NCBI GenBank assembly: GCA_023957155.1
Contig: JAMLHK010000005.1
Location: 1 to 64,000, forward strand
Source of the DNA: Chitinophagaceae bacterium
Lineage (GTDB): Bacteria > Bacteroidota > Bacteroidia > Chitinophagales > Chitinophagaceae
Direction: 5' to 3'
Length of the DNA: 64,000 nucleotides
Below are positions 54,055 through 63,585 of this stretch, piece after piece (position 1 is the first letter of the stretch; each line of letters opens with the position of its first letter). Made by a program: the position numbers and the translations under genes. The notes beneath the pieces are model-generated. The model made no database searches. It saw nothing but the letters and a program-made list of their open reading frames with translations, and had not been told where the DNA came from.

Positions 54055-56043
54055 ATGAGAAGAAAATGTTTACTGTTATTGACATCGGTTTTGTGTTTTT
54101 GTATAACAGAACTGCATGCACAGGAAGAGGAATACTACCGCGATATTTATCCCGATACCTGGGTTGCCACTGACGCCCTGGGCAGGACGATGCCCGATAC
54201 AAAGTCTGTAGGGGATATCAAAAAAGACCAGCGCCGGGTGGTAGGTATATTTTATATTACCTGGCATACAGATAATCTTGCAACGCTCAAAAGCCCTTAC
54301 AGCGCTGATGTTACAAAGATCTTACAGCAGGATCCGGCTGCCAGGCTGGACGCTAACCATCCGCTATGGAAAGAAGGCTCTTACCATTGGGGTGAGCCCG
54401 AGCTGGGGTATTTTTTGAGCAAAGATGAATATGTTATCCGTAAGGATATGAGTATGCTGGCAGATGCCGGTGTGGATGTGCTGGTGATGGATGTTACCAA
54501 TGCGGTGCGTTACTGGGAGCAGTGGGACGTGCTGTTTACCACCATGCAAAAAATGAAAGCTGAAGGAAATAAAGTGCCCCGGTTTTGCTTTTGGGCATTC
54601 AATGGCCCGGTAATTACGGTAGTGCAGGATTTGTACGACAGGATTTACAAGGCAAAAAAATACGAAGATCTGTGGTTTTACTGGGATGACAAACCCTTGT
54701 TGCTGTACAACGCCGATCCTTCGGTTGACGCCAATGGGAATGGGGTAGATAATCCCAACCCGCATTATGATTCAGCGGCAGCCACCAATAATAATCATCC
54801 GCACTACGGCGACCCCGACTATACGGAAAAGCTGTATAAAGATTATACAAAAGAGGTAAAAGGCTTCTTCACGCTTCGCAATATGTGGTGGGGATACTAT
54901 AAATGGGCAGGCAAGCGATTTATAGGCACAGAAGACAACTGGAGCTTCGGCTACGACATGGGCAATGAAAAAGTTAGAGCCATGCATCCCGACAGCCTTG
55001 TATCAACACATAAAGGAAAGAAAGAAGAAGCGGCGGTTACTCCCGGTCAGCATCCTTCGAGCCTTACCGGAAAATCGTGGACGCGCGCGCATGGCGAGCC
55101 TGAGCTGAATGAATATGATTTGCCCAAGCCCACCTATGTGCCGTGGCTGAAGAAAACCGTTGAGCATCCCGAAGGCTATGGTATTTATTTCCAGGAAAGA
55201 TGGGAGGAGGCGTTAAAAAGCGATCCGCAGTTTTTGTACATCAACGACTGGAATGAATGGACCGCGGGCAAATACCAGCCGGAAGGAGGCAAAACCACCA
55301 AATTCATGCGGCGCGATAATCCTTATTTTTTTGTAGACCAGTACAATGCTGAATTTAACCGCGCCATACAACCCATGAAGGACGGTTATACAGATAATTA
55401 CTATATGCAGATGGCGCAGAATATCCGCAGGTATAAAGGCGCAAGGGATATCCCGGCCGCAAAAGGATATGCTGCTATACAACCGGATGGTAATGCAGAC
55501 GAGTGGCATAATGTGTTGCCGGAATACAGGGATACCAAAGGCGATGTTACGCATCGCGACGCGGTTGGGTATGCCGGTATCCGCTATACCAACAACTCGG
55601 GGAGAAATGATATTATTACGAGCAAAGTAGCTGTAGATAAGAAGCAGGTGTGTTTTTATGTGGAAACAGCACAGCCTCTTACACCATATACCGGTAATAA
55701 CTGGATGCTGTTACTGATTGATGCAGACCAGGATCCCAATACAGGCTGGTATGGGTATGATTTCCTGGTTAATAAAGAAGTGAAATCTGACCGTATTACA
55801 ACGCTTAAACGGTATAATGGAACAGATTGGGAAACAGTTTCGGATATCAGCTACCGTTATAAAGGAACTGTGTTGGAGATGGCTGTTCCGAGAAAGTTGC
55901 TGAAGGCGGAAGGGAATGTCATCAACTTTGATTTTCACTGGAGCGATAATGCGGCAGCGTTGAAAGACCCTATTTCTTTATGTACCGATGGCGACAGCGC
56001 CCCCAACAGGCGTTTTAACTACCGGTTTAAATGGAGCAAATAA
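54055..56043 (+). CDS. GH71/GH99-like secreted hydrolase, paralogue 1
   Basis: A 662-residue exported protein with a signal of about 22 residues (ITELHAQ). The catalytic barrel is GH71/GH99-like: TDALGRTMPD near the N-terminus, FYITWH, a mid motif DVLVMDVTNAVRYW, and the conserved INDWNEWTAGKYQ with candidate catalytic Glu. A C-terminal beta-sandwich of about 150 residues (QPDGNADEWHNVLPEY ... MLLLIDADQDPNTGWYGY) resembles a CBM9/DOMON-type binding domain. GH71 and GH99 members cleave alpha-1,3-glucan or alpha-mannan, but this subgroup is unassigned. It is the longest of three tandem paralogues. Confidence 0.8.
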   Translation: MRRKCLLLLTSVLCFCITELHAQEEEYYRDIYPDTWVATDALGRTMPDTKSVGDIKKDQRRVVGIFYITWHTDNLATLKSPYSADVTKILQQDPAARLDANHPLWKEGSYHWGEPELGYFLSKDEYVIRKDMSMLADAGVDVLVMDVTNAVRYWEQWDVLFTTMQKMKAEGNKVPRFCFWAFNGPVITVVQDLYDRIYKAKKYEDLWFYWDDKPLLLYNADPSVDANGNGVDNPNPHYDSAAATNNNHPHYGDPDYTEKLYKDYTKEVKGFFTLRNMWWGYYKWAGKRFIGTEDNWSFGYDMGNEKVRAMHPDSLVSTHKGKKEEAAVTPGQHPSSLTGKSWTRAHGEPELNEYDLPKPTYVPWLKKTVEHPEGYGIYFQERWEEALKSDPQFLYINDWNEWTAGKYQPEGGKTTKFMRRDNPYFFVDQYNAEFNRAIQPMKDGYTDNYYMQMAQNIRRYKGARDIPAAKGYAAIQPDGNADEWHNVLPEYRDTKGDVTHRDAVGYAGIRYTNNSGRNDIITSKVAVDKKQVCFYVETAQPLTPYTGNNWMLLLIDADQDPNTGWYGYDFLVNKEVKSDRITTLKRYNGTDWETVSDISYRYKGTVLEMAVPRKLLKAEGNVINFDFHWSDNAAALKDPISLCTDGDSAPNRRFNYRFKWSK

Positions 56044-56134
56044 CATAGGGATTCCGAAACTTTCAAAAGGTTAGAGCTCTTATCAAATAAACGACATTAA
56101 TAATCCCCTACATTTTTTTAAAAAAAATACTGCG

Positions 56135-57913
56135 ATGAAATATACTTTCCTTTTTTCTATGATCATTTGTACTGCTGTTGCCGCAGCACAAATACCGGGT
56201 ACCAATGCGGTTGCTGTTGATGCGCTGGGAAGGCGTTTGCCTTCTGCTGAAGAAGCGGGAAAACCGAAGAAAGATAAATTTGTCGGACTGTTCTATTGGA
56301 CCTGGCATACGCAGCCGGGATCAACAAGCCCCGCGTTTAATGTTACGGAATATTTGGCCCGTGATCCCAAAGCGATAGATGATTATAAAAACCCGGTATG
56401 GCCAACCAGGAACAGTCCCTGGTTTTGGGGAGAACCCTTGTTTGGATACTATCTTGATACCGATGAGTGGGTATTGCGTAAGCATGCAGAAATGCTGTCC
56501 GATGCGGGCGTGGATGTATTGATCTTTGATTGTACCAATGGCAATATCACCTGGAAGGAATCGTATATGAAATTGTGCGAGGTATTTACCCAGGCGAGGA
56601 AAGATGGGGTACGTACGCCACAGATCGCTTTTATGCTGCCCTTTTGGCTAAGTGAAGGCGGTAGGGAAATTATCCGGGAAATATACAGGGATCTGTATAA
56701 GCCTGCCAAATATAAGGACCTGTTTTTTATGTGGAAAGGCAAGCCGCTGATCATGGGTATGCCTGAGTTTGCCGATGATATGAAAGATAAACCCTCCGAT
56801 CCGGCATTAACAAAAGAGATCAAAGCCTATTTCACGTTCCGGCCCGGTCAGCCGGTGTATAACAAAGGACCCGAAAAGCCGGATCATTGGGGATGGCTGG
56901 AAATATATCCGCAGCATGGATTTGTAAAAACCGCTAACGGCGGTTATGAGCAGGCAACGGTTGGTGTAGCCCAAAACTGGAGTAAAGAAAGAGGGTTGAC
57001 CGCTATGAATGCCCCCGGTGCTTTTGGAAGAAGCTATACACATGCCAATGGGCACGATAGCTCCGCTTACGCTGTGAACTATGGGCTTAACTTCCAGGAA
57101 CAATGGGACAGGGCGCTGGAAATTAATCCCGAATTTATTTTTATTACCGGGTGGAATGAATGGATTGCCGGCCGGTATGAAATCTGGCAGCAACAAACGA
57201 ATGCGTTCCCGGATGAATGTAACCAGGAAGGGAGTCGTGATGTAGAGCCCATGAAGGGTGGTCATGGCGATAACTATTATTACCAGATGGTGAGTAATAT
57301 CCGCCGTTTTAAAGGAGTGCCTGCAGTACAACCGGCGTCTGCGCCTGCTACTGTAAATATAGATGGTAAATTTACAGAATGGACTTCCGTACAGCCTTCC
57401 TATATTTCTCATAAAGGCAATACCATTCACCGTAACAGCAAAGGCTGGGGCAGCCTGCATTATACCAATACTACAGGCAGGAATGATATTGTACTCGCTA
57501 AAGTGGCGAGAGATAATGACAACATTTATTTTTATGTAGAAACTGCGGCGCCGTTAAGTCCTAAAACCGACCCGGGCTGGATGCGCTTGTTCATTGACAT
57601 AGATAATAACAAAAACACCGGGTGGGAAGGGTATGATTTTTTAATTAACCGGACAAGCCCCGGCAACAAAGCGATCGTTGAAAAAAATGATGGCGCCTGG
57701 TACTGGCAGCCTGCGGGTGAAGCGGAGTATGCGGTAAATGGAAACAGGCTGGAGATAAAAGTTCCCAAATCAATATTAGGTATAACCGGCGAACCCGACT
57801 TCAGCTTTAAGTGGAGCGATAACATGAAGGAAGAAGGAAATATCATGGACTTTTGGCTGAATGGAGATGCAGCGCCGGCAGGAAGATTTAATTTTCATTA
57901 CAGCGGTAAGTGA
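56135..57913 (+). CDS. GH71/GH99-like secreted hydrolase, paralogue 2
   Basis: A 592-residue exported protein (signal about 19 residues, AVAAAQ). It shares the architecture of its neighbours: VDALGRRLPS near the start, FYWTWHTQPGS, DVLIFDCTNGN, FITGWNEWIAGRYE and the C-terminal sandwich (NIDGKFTEWTSVQPSY ... MRLFIDIDNNKNTGWEGY). It is 70 residues shorter than paralogue 1 in the middle. Adjacent position and shared ends indicate tandem duplication followed by divergence, perhaps for different linkages of one glycan. Family activity as for paralogue 1, unproven. Confidence 0.8.
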   Translation: MKYTFLFSMIICTAVAAAQIPGTNAVAVDALGRRLPSAEEAGKPKKDKFVGLFYWTWHTQPGSTSPAFNVTEYLARDPKAIDDYKNPVWPTRNSPWFWGEPLFGYYLDTDEWVLRKHAEMLSDAGVDVLIFDCTNGNITWKESYMKLCEVFTQARKDGVRTPQIAFMLPFWLSEGGREIIREIYRDLYKPAKYKDLFFMWKGKPLIMGMPEFADDMKDKPSDPALTKEIKAYFTFRPGQPVYNKGPEKPDHWGWLEIYPQHGFVKTANGGYEQATVGVAQNWSKERGLTAMNAPGAFGRSYTHANGHDSSAYAVNYGLNFQEQWDRALEINPEFIFITGWNEWIAGRYEIWQQQTNAFPDECNQEGSRDVEPMKGGHGDNYYYQMVSNIRRFKGVPAVQPASAPATVNIDGKFTEWTSVQPSYISHKGNTIHRNSKGWGSLHYTNTTGRNDIVLAKVARDNDNIYFYVETAAPLSPKTDPGWMRLFIDIDNNKNTGWEGYDFLINRTSPGNKAIVEKNDGAWYWQPAGEAEYAVNGNRLEIKVPKSILGITGEPDFSFKWSDNMKEEGNIMDFWLNGDAAPAGRFNFHYSGK

Positions 57914-58163
57914 GGCAGGGTACAAGTTGCAAGTTGCAGGGTACAGGTTGCAGGTTACAAGTCGCAGGGTACAGGGTTTACCCTATACCTTCCGCCCTAC
58001 ACCCTTGTTGCAGGTTTCTGGTTTGAAGTTTCTGGTTTCTCAAACAATAAACAATAAACAGCTATCGGCTATCAGCCGTCAGTTATGAGCAAATCAGCCC
58101 CTGGAACATGGAACCTGCGACTTGCAACCCCGGGTTCCAAACATCTCAAATCTCAAATTTCAA
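57914..58163. repeat. Cluster of short direct and inverted microrepeats
   Basis: The 250 bp between paralogues 2 and 3 consist of TTGCAAGTTGCAGG/GGTACAGGTTGCAGG-type direct repeats at 57920-57975. Two copies of GTTTCTGGTTT follow near 58014 and 58028. A GGCTATCAGCCG-like stretch is next, and an inverted copy (CCTGCGACTTGCAACC) lies near 58113. AGGGTTTACCCT forms a hairpin near 57973. No gene is present. Confidence 0.7.
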
Positions 58164-59897
58164 ATGGCAAAATTCTTTTTATCTTCTCTTTCGTTTATCC
58201 TTTGCTGTTATCTTCATGCACAGCCACTGGCGGGCACAGATGAATTGGGTAGAACATTGATACAAAATAAAGAAGCAGGCAACCCGAAAGCCAACCGGCA
58301 TGTAGGGGTATTTTATTTTTTATGGCAGGGCGACAAAGGTTCTCCAACGTCTCCTGATTTTTGGGACCTGGATGAAATTTCCCGCAACAGCCCGGAAGTT
58401 TTTGAAAAACAGGATCATCCCCAATGGGGTGGTAATATTGGACATTATTATTTCTGGGGTAAACCGGTTTACGGCTATTACCGGGGTGATGATTACTGGG
58501 TGCATTTGCGCAGTATCCAGCTGCTGACCGATGCGGGGGTAGACTTTTTAGTGATTGATGCCACCAACCGGAACACCTACCCCGCACAATCTGAGGCGTT
58601 GATGAAGGCAATGGAAGCCGTGCGCCGCCAGGGAAAAAATCCACCCAAAATCGTTTACTATACCAATACACTATCCGGCGAAACCATGCAGGAAGTGTAT
58701 GACTTTTATTACAAAGAGGGTGCGCCTTACCGTTATCCCGGTTGCTGGTTTTACTTAGACGGGAAGCCGTTGATATTAGGCGTATCTAAAGAAGCAGCCG
58801 GAAAAAATTATGAGCAGTTCTTTACTATCCGGGAGTCGCAATGGCCTACCGTACCGCAGGTGGTGGATGGCTGGCCCTGGATCAGTTTTAAACGCAAGCC
58901 GGAAGTACATATTAATCATCGCGGCGAAAGAGAGATATTGAATGTATCTGTTGCGCAGCATCCCAATCCCACAGCGGGTATGGGAGGCTCTGCATTTTAT
59001 GGCAATATGGATAACTGGGGAAGAAGTTACCGGAACAATAGCCACGGCAACCCGGTAACAGATATGGCGTATGGTTATAACTTCCAGGAGCAGTGGGATT
59101 ATGCTTTGAAAGAGGAAGTCCCTTTTATTTTTGTAACCGGCTGGAACGAATGGATAGCCGGACGCTGGACAAGTCATGATAAGAACCCGGAACACTCCTG
59201 GTTCTGCGACCAGGCGAATCCTGAATACAGCCGGGATATAGAACCCTCCCTGAGCGCCGGGTTAAAAGACAATTATTATATGCAGCTGGTAAATAATATC
59301 CGGCGATACAAGGGTGTTGAAAAAAATCTCCCGCTGCAAAAGGCGGCTATAAAAAAAATGAAAGATTGGGATCAGGTAACAATAACCTATACCGATTATA
59401 CCGGCGATACGGAACACCGTAATCATCCGGGTGCACAAGCCCGCCCGGTAGTAACTTATACCAATACTACGGGAAGGAATGATTTTCATATTATGAAGAC
59501 TGCGTATGATGTGAAGAAGCTGTATTTCTATGCTCAAACGGTTCAGGATATTACCCTGCCGGCAGGTGAAAACTGGATGACATTATGGATTGATGCGGAT
59601 AAAAATGCAGGCACAGGCTGGAACGGGTATGATTACAGGATCGTGCAGGGAAATATATTACAACAGTATAGCGGAGGAAGCTGGCGGACCATAAATATAA
59701 AGCAGGTAAAATATACTGTTGAAAAGAATAAAATGATGATAACAGTTCCTGTCCGGTCCCTGCCTGCTCTTTCAATGCCTGCCGGGTTTGAGTTTAAGTG
59801 GAGTGATAACATGCAGTATGCGGATGCCCTGGACTGGTATATCAATGGTGATGCTGCGCCGGGAGGAAGATTCAATTACCAGTGTACTGTGCAATGA
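58164..59897 (+). CDS. GH71/GH99-like secreted hydrolase, paralogue 3
   Basis: The frame opens at 58122, but I chose the ATG at 58164 because it starts a normal signal peptide (FFLSSLSFILCCYLHAQ), giving 577 residues. Motifs match its neighbours: GTDELGRTLIQ, FYFLWQGDKGS, DFLVIDATNRNTY, FVTGWNEWIAGRW and the C-terminal sandwich (MTLWIDADKNAGTGWNGYDY). It is separated from paralogue 2 by a microrepeat cluster rather than a short spacer. The activity is expected to be related but not identical. Confidence 0.8.
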   Translation: MAKFFLSSLSFILCCYLHAQPLAGTDELGRTLIQNKEAGNPKANRHVGVFYFLWQGDKGSPTSPDFWDLDEISRNSPEVFEKQDHPQWGGNIGHYYFWGKPVYGYYRGDDYWVHLRSIQLLTDAGVDFLVIDATNRNTYPAQSEALMKAMEAVRRQGKNPPKIVYYTNTLSGETMQEVYDFYYKEGAPYRYPGCWFYLDGKPLILGVSKEAAGKNYEQFFTIRESQWPTVPQVVDGWPWISFKRKPEVHINHRGEREILNVSVAQHPNPTAGMGGSAFYGNMDNWGRSYRNNSHGNPVTDMAYGYNFQEQWDYALKEEVPFIFVTGWNEWIAGRWTSHDKNPEHSWFCDQANPEYSRDIEPSLSAGLKDNYYMQLVNNIRRYKGVEKNLPLQKAAIKKMKDWDQVTITYTDYTGDTEHRNHPGAQARPVVTYTNTTGRNDFHIMKTAYDVKKLYFYAQTVQDITLPAGENWMTLWIDADKNAGTGWNGYDYRIVQGNILQQYSGGSWRTINIKQVKYTVEKNKMMITVPVRSLPALSMPAGFEFKWSDNMQYADALDWYINGDAAPGGRFNYQCTVQ

Positions 59898-60200
59898 TTT
59901 TTTTGATGATTAAATTTCAATCAATTTTCCAAGCCGCTGTAGCGTAAAGTGATAATTATTCTTAAAGAATATACCTGTATATACGTTGTTTCCTGTTTAG
60001 TTTGAGCGTGCCTGTCTCTAACATTGGCAATCTTGAGACAGAAGTTTATCTGCCTGTAAAAATTTGAACTTTTTTCACCGAAGGTAAATACACGCTTACC
60101 GGAACGTATCCGTAAATGATCTATATTAGCTGCCTGATGAACGGGCATCATAAATGTATTGATAAAAAAATGTTCCTGATTTTTTAAAACTTTTATTGTA
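59898..60200. other. Intergenic region upstream of the acetylesterase
   Basis: The 303 bp have no gene. A 15-bp palindrome TATTCTTAAAGAATA lies at 59957-59971. A TATATTAG box at 60122-60129 loosely fits the -7 consensus and could start the last two genes of the locus. Confidence 0.5.
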
Positions 60201-61634
60201 ATGAGAACAGTTCTGTTACATAGCTTTTTGATTTTGATAGCCGGAGTAATTTTAACAACAGCTGAAGCACAGGTTCGCCTGCCGGCTGTTTTTTCAGACA
60301 ATATGGTATTACAGCAAAAAACGGCTGCTACTATCTGGGGCTGGTCATCGCCCGGGCAGAAAATTTATGTAACCAACTCGTGGAATAATACTACTGATTC
60401 CACCCGGGCTACAGGTGGCGCCCGCTGGAAACTGACGATCAACACGCCTGCTGCCGGCGGACCTTATACGCTTACCGTAACCGGCGGTAACAACAGCATT
60501 ACGCTTAAAAATGTGCTGATCGGGGAGGTGTGGGTTTGTTCCGGCCAGTCTAATATGCAGTGGAGCAGCCTGAATGGACTGGTAAAAGAAGATTCGATAC
60601 TGGCAACCGGTACTCATCCGTATATCCGTCTTCTCCCGGTAACGCATTCCACTTCCGAATATCCGCAGGACGACCAGTCGGCGGTATGGAAGGAGTGCAA
60701 CACAGAAACCCTGAAAAGCTTTAGCAGTGTAGGTTATTTTTTCGGCAAAAAATTACAAACGGAGCTTAACGTACCTATTGGATTGATCAATGCCAGTTGG
60801 GGTGGCACTCCCGCAGAAGTGTGGACACCTGAAGACGCCATAGCCGTATCTCCCGAACTTAAAGCCGCTGCGGACAAGCAGGGGCCTAATGAATGGCGTC
60901 CCCATCAAACTGCGTCTGCCTACAATGCCATGATAGCCCCTCTTACCCAATTTGCTATTGCCGGCGCCATCTGGTACCAGGGTGAAAGCAATGTGGGGGA
61001 AGCCCTGCTTTATGATAAGCTGATGCGTAATATGATCGGTAGCTGGCGCAAGGCATGGAATAAGGAGCTCCCGTTTTATTATGTACAGATAGCTCCTTTT
61101 AAATATGGCAGGAAATACGGCAGTGCGCTTCTGCGTGAAGCCCAAATGAAGACGATGGGGCTGCCTAAAACCGGTATGGTGGTGATATCCGATCTTACTG
61201 AAAATGTACAGGATATTCATCCCCGGCAGAAAAGGGGAGTAGGCGAACGCCTGGCAGGCTGGGCCCTGGCTGAAACGTATAATAAACCGGTGGGCGCTTA
61301 TAGAAGCCCCCAATATAAAAACCTGGAAATTAAAAAGGATAAAGCTGTTGTTTATTTTGATCACGCACCGGAAGGGCTGATGATAAAAAGTAATGATAAA
61401 AAAGCGAAAGCGACTGAGTTTTATATTGCCGGCGAAGACCGGAACTTTTTCCCCGCCGATGTAAAAATCGAAGGCGATCATGTAATCGTTTCCAGCCGGG
61501 AGGTTAAAAACCCGGTAGCTGTCCGGTTCTCCTTCAACAGCATCGGCATCGGGAACATTTTCAGCAAGTCCGGGCTTCCGGTGGCGCCTTTCAGAACAGA
61601 TAACTGGGAAGTGGATACTAAAGAAAAGGAGTAA
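60201..61634 (+). CDS. Sialate O-acetylesterase-family (SGNH) protein
   Basis: A 477-residue exported protein (signal about 22 residues, TTAEAQV). The SGNH-hydrolase nucleophile is in VWVCSGQSNMQWS. The block III asparagine is in WYQGESNVGE, and the His region near TENVQDIHPRQKRGVGERL. Family enzymes remove acetyl groups from sialic acid or plant glycans. Here it probably deacetylates the glycan handled by the GH71/GH99-like enzymes. It starts a two-gene run; the next gene is 17 bp downstream. Confidence 0.88.
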   Translation: MRTVLLHSFLILIAGVILTTAEAQVRLPAVFSDNMVLQQKTAATIWGWSSPGQKIYVTNSWNNTTDSTRATGGARWKLTINTPAAGGPYTLTVTGGNNSITLKNVLIGEVWVCSGQSNMQWSSLNGLVKEDSILATGTHPYIRLLPVTHSTSEYPQDDQSAVWKECNTETLKSFSSVGYFFGKKLQTELNVPIGLINASWGGTPAEVWTPEDAIAVSPELKAAADKQGPNEWRPHQTASAYNAMIAPLTQFAIAGAIWYQGESNVGEALLYDKLMRNMIGSWRKAWNKELPFYYVQIAPFKYGRKYGSALLREAQMKTMGLPKTGMVVISDLTENVQDIHPRQKRGVGERLAGWALAETYNKPVGAYRSPQYKNLEIKKDKAVVYFDHAPEGLMIKSNDKKAKATEFYIAGEDRNFFPADVKIEGDHVIVSSREVKNPVAVRFSFNSIGIGNIFSKSGLPVAPFRTDNWEVDTKEKE

Positions 61635-61651
61635 TTAAAAGCGATTATCTT

Positions 61652-63004
61652 ATGCGTGTTATATGTCTTGGCATTATTATTTTATTGTTCAGCGTTTCAT
61701 CCCATGCCCAGAAAACCGTGCCGCTGGACCGCAATGAACAAATGAGCTTTATAGAGAATGAATACATAAAAGTAGGTATAGATCTCAATCTCGGCGGAGC
61801 CATCACCTACCTGTCAGATCCTAAGAAGGGCGAAAACCTGATCAATAATGCAGATTGGGGCAGGCAGGTACAGATGTCGTTTTACAGTGGTCCGGTCCCT
61901 TACGAACCGGATGGTAAAAAGTCCCATCCTGCCTGGACCTTTATAGGATGGAACCCGATCCAGTCGGGTGATGTGGCTGGTCATAAATCAAAAGTGCTGG
62001 ATCATAAAAATACCGGGAAAACTTTGTATGTAAAGAGCATTCCTATGCACTGGCCTTTAGACAATGTACCGGGAGAGTGTGTATATGAGTGCTGGTTAAG
62101 TCTTGATAAAAATACCGTAAAAGTAACCAGCCGTATTGTGAATAACCGTCCGGACAAAACACAATATGCAGCAAGAGGGCAGGAACTGCCTGCGGTATAT
62201 ACCAATGCCCCCTGGCATAAGCTGATCACTTACCAGGGAGACCGGCCTTTCACACATGATACGCTGAGCCTGATCCCCAATCATAATTTACCAACAACAA
62301 ATAATATCCAGTGGGCGCACTGGCAGGCAACAGAAAACTGGGCGGCAAATGTGGATGAAAATAATTACGGGCTGGGTGTGTGGAATGTCGCTGCACAAAC
62401 CTTTTGCGGCGGCTATTACGGCGATAGTTTGTTTGTGGGTGGAAGCCATGATGGACCCACTGCGTATATCGCACCGCTTGGTATGGAGATACTGGACCAT
62501 AATATAACGTATGACTATCATTATACCCTGATCCTCGGTACGCTGGATGAAATAAGAAATTATGTATATAAAAAACACTCCTCCACGCTGCCACGTTTCG
62601 ATTTTAAAAAAGACCGGCAGCAATGGTATTATCAAAATACAACTGATGAAGGATGGCCAATCAAAAACGGGTTGCGGATTAAGCTGAAGAAAGATGCGGT
62701 CATGATCGGGCCAACAACCTTCTGGAAGGCAGCCGATGCACCCGGGCTGGTAATTAAGGCGGCTTTTCCGCCCGGTGTAAAAAAAGCAAAAGTGGGGTGG
62801 AAAACGTTCAGGGGAAATTTTGATGAAAAAAACACGATGGAGTTCGAGGTTAAAGATGACGGCAAACTACATACCTATACCATTCCGTTACATACTTCTC
62901 CCGAATATACAGGCGTCATTACAGGATTAAAAATAGTATTGAATGCAGGAAGTGAGGTTGATGCAGGAGAGATAGTAAGGGTACGCCACATCGTATTGAG
63001 ATAA
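61652..63004 (+). CDS. Secreted protein of unknown family, possibly galactose-mutarotase-like sandwich
   Basis: A 450-residue exported protein with a signal of about 19 residues (LLFSVSSHAQ). The first two thirds look like a large beta-supersandwich (ENEYIKVGIDLNLGGAITYLS, ECWLSLDKNTVKVTSRIVNN). The last part, about 330-450, is a separate beta domain. An HxxW-rich middle (ATENWAANVDENNYGLGVW) contributes aromatic residues as in sugar-binding folds. I do not recognise the family. Position directly after the acetylesterase, and export, argue for a role on the same glycan. Aldose-epimerase or lyase relatives are possible. Confidence 0.6.
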   Translation: MRVICLGIIILLFSVSSHAQKTVPLDRNEQMSFIENEYIKVGIDLNLGGAITYLSDPKKGENLINNADWGRQVQMSFYSGPVPYEPDGKKSHPAWTFIGWNPIQSGDVAGHKSKVLDHKNTGKTLYVKSIPMHWPLDNVPGECVYECWLSLDKNTVKVTSRIVNNRPDKTQYAARGQELPAVYTNAPWHKLITYQGDRPFTHDTLSLIPNHNLPTTNNIQWAHWQATENWAANVDENNYGLGVWNVAAQTFCGGYYGDSLFVGGSHDGPTAYIAPLGMEILDHNITYDYHYTLILGTLDEIRNYVYKKHSSTLPRFDFKKDRQQWYYQNTTDEGWPIKNGLRIKLKKDAVMIGPTTFWKAADAPGLVIKAAFPPGVKKAKVGWKTFRGNFDEKNTMEFEVKDDGKLHTYTIPLHTSPEYTGVITGLKIVLNAGSEVDAGEIVRVRHIVLR

Positions 63005-63585
63005 TATAGTGATATGTATTATTTTAAGTAAGATGTCAATGGTGTATGAGATGAGATACTGTAATCAGTGATCTATAAAAACTGGATTGTTCTCAATATT
63101 GAAGCATCTCCTTTTATTTGCCAGTTCAATCCATAAGCTGCAAAAAAGGTGCAGCGCACGGTGATATTTGGAGTGGTTAAAATAGTTAGTACGAAGGAGC
63201 CACAGCGTGGCGGAATATTGATTTGTTTCCGTAGATGCAGTATTCCTTTTAACTCCATGCTCCCTGCTATTTTTTCCGCAAAAAAGTAGCGCCCTGACGG
63301 CAGACAGGAAAACGCTGCCGGGGAAAAGCTTGTCCGCCGTGGCGGATTACTGCAATTCCCCGGCCCGCACGCGCAGAACGGGTTAAGCTTTAGTGCTGTG
63401 TAAACTCAGCTATAGTTCCCTAAAATATCGTGTAAATAAAGAGATTAGTTAACTTATCATTGTTGACTCCGTATGTCACAGCTCAATGATGGAGAAGCCG
63501 CTAATTGGGTATTTAAGATGACATAGAATACGCTCCTTTGTATTTTTTGTATAGTATTGCAATCAATATATAACCGAAACTATTA
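63005..63585. other. Intergenic region with a GC-rich cruciform
   Basis: No gene was found in these 581 bp. A GC-rich island around 63290-63375 stands out from AT-rich flanks. CCGGGGAA (63318-63325) pairs with TTCCCCGG (63356-63363). Inside, TCCGCC/GGCGGA (63333-63346) forms a tight hairpin. It may be an interspersed element, or the terminator of the preceding locus. The promoter of the ECF sigma gene should lie in the last 100 bp. Confidence 0.5.

Noticed and set aside
63073..63258. 61-residue minus-strand ORF after the last hydrolase-locus gene
   Set aside because: No recognisable domain and no start signal; the region looks intergenic.
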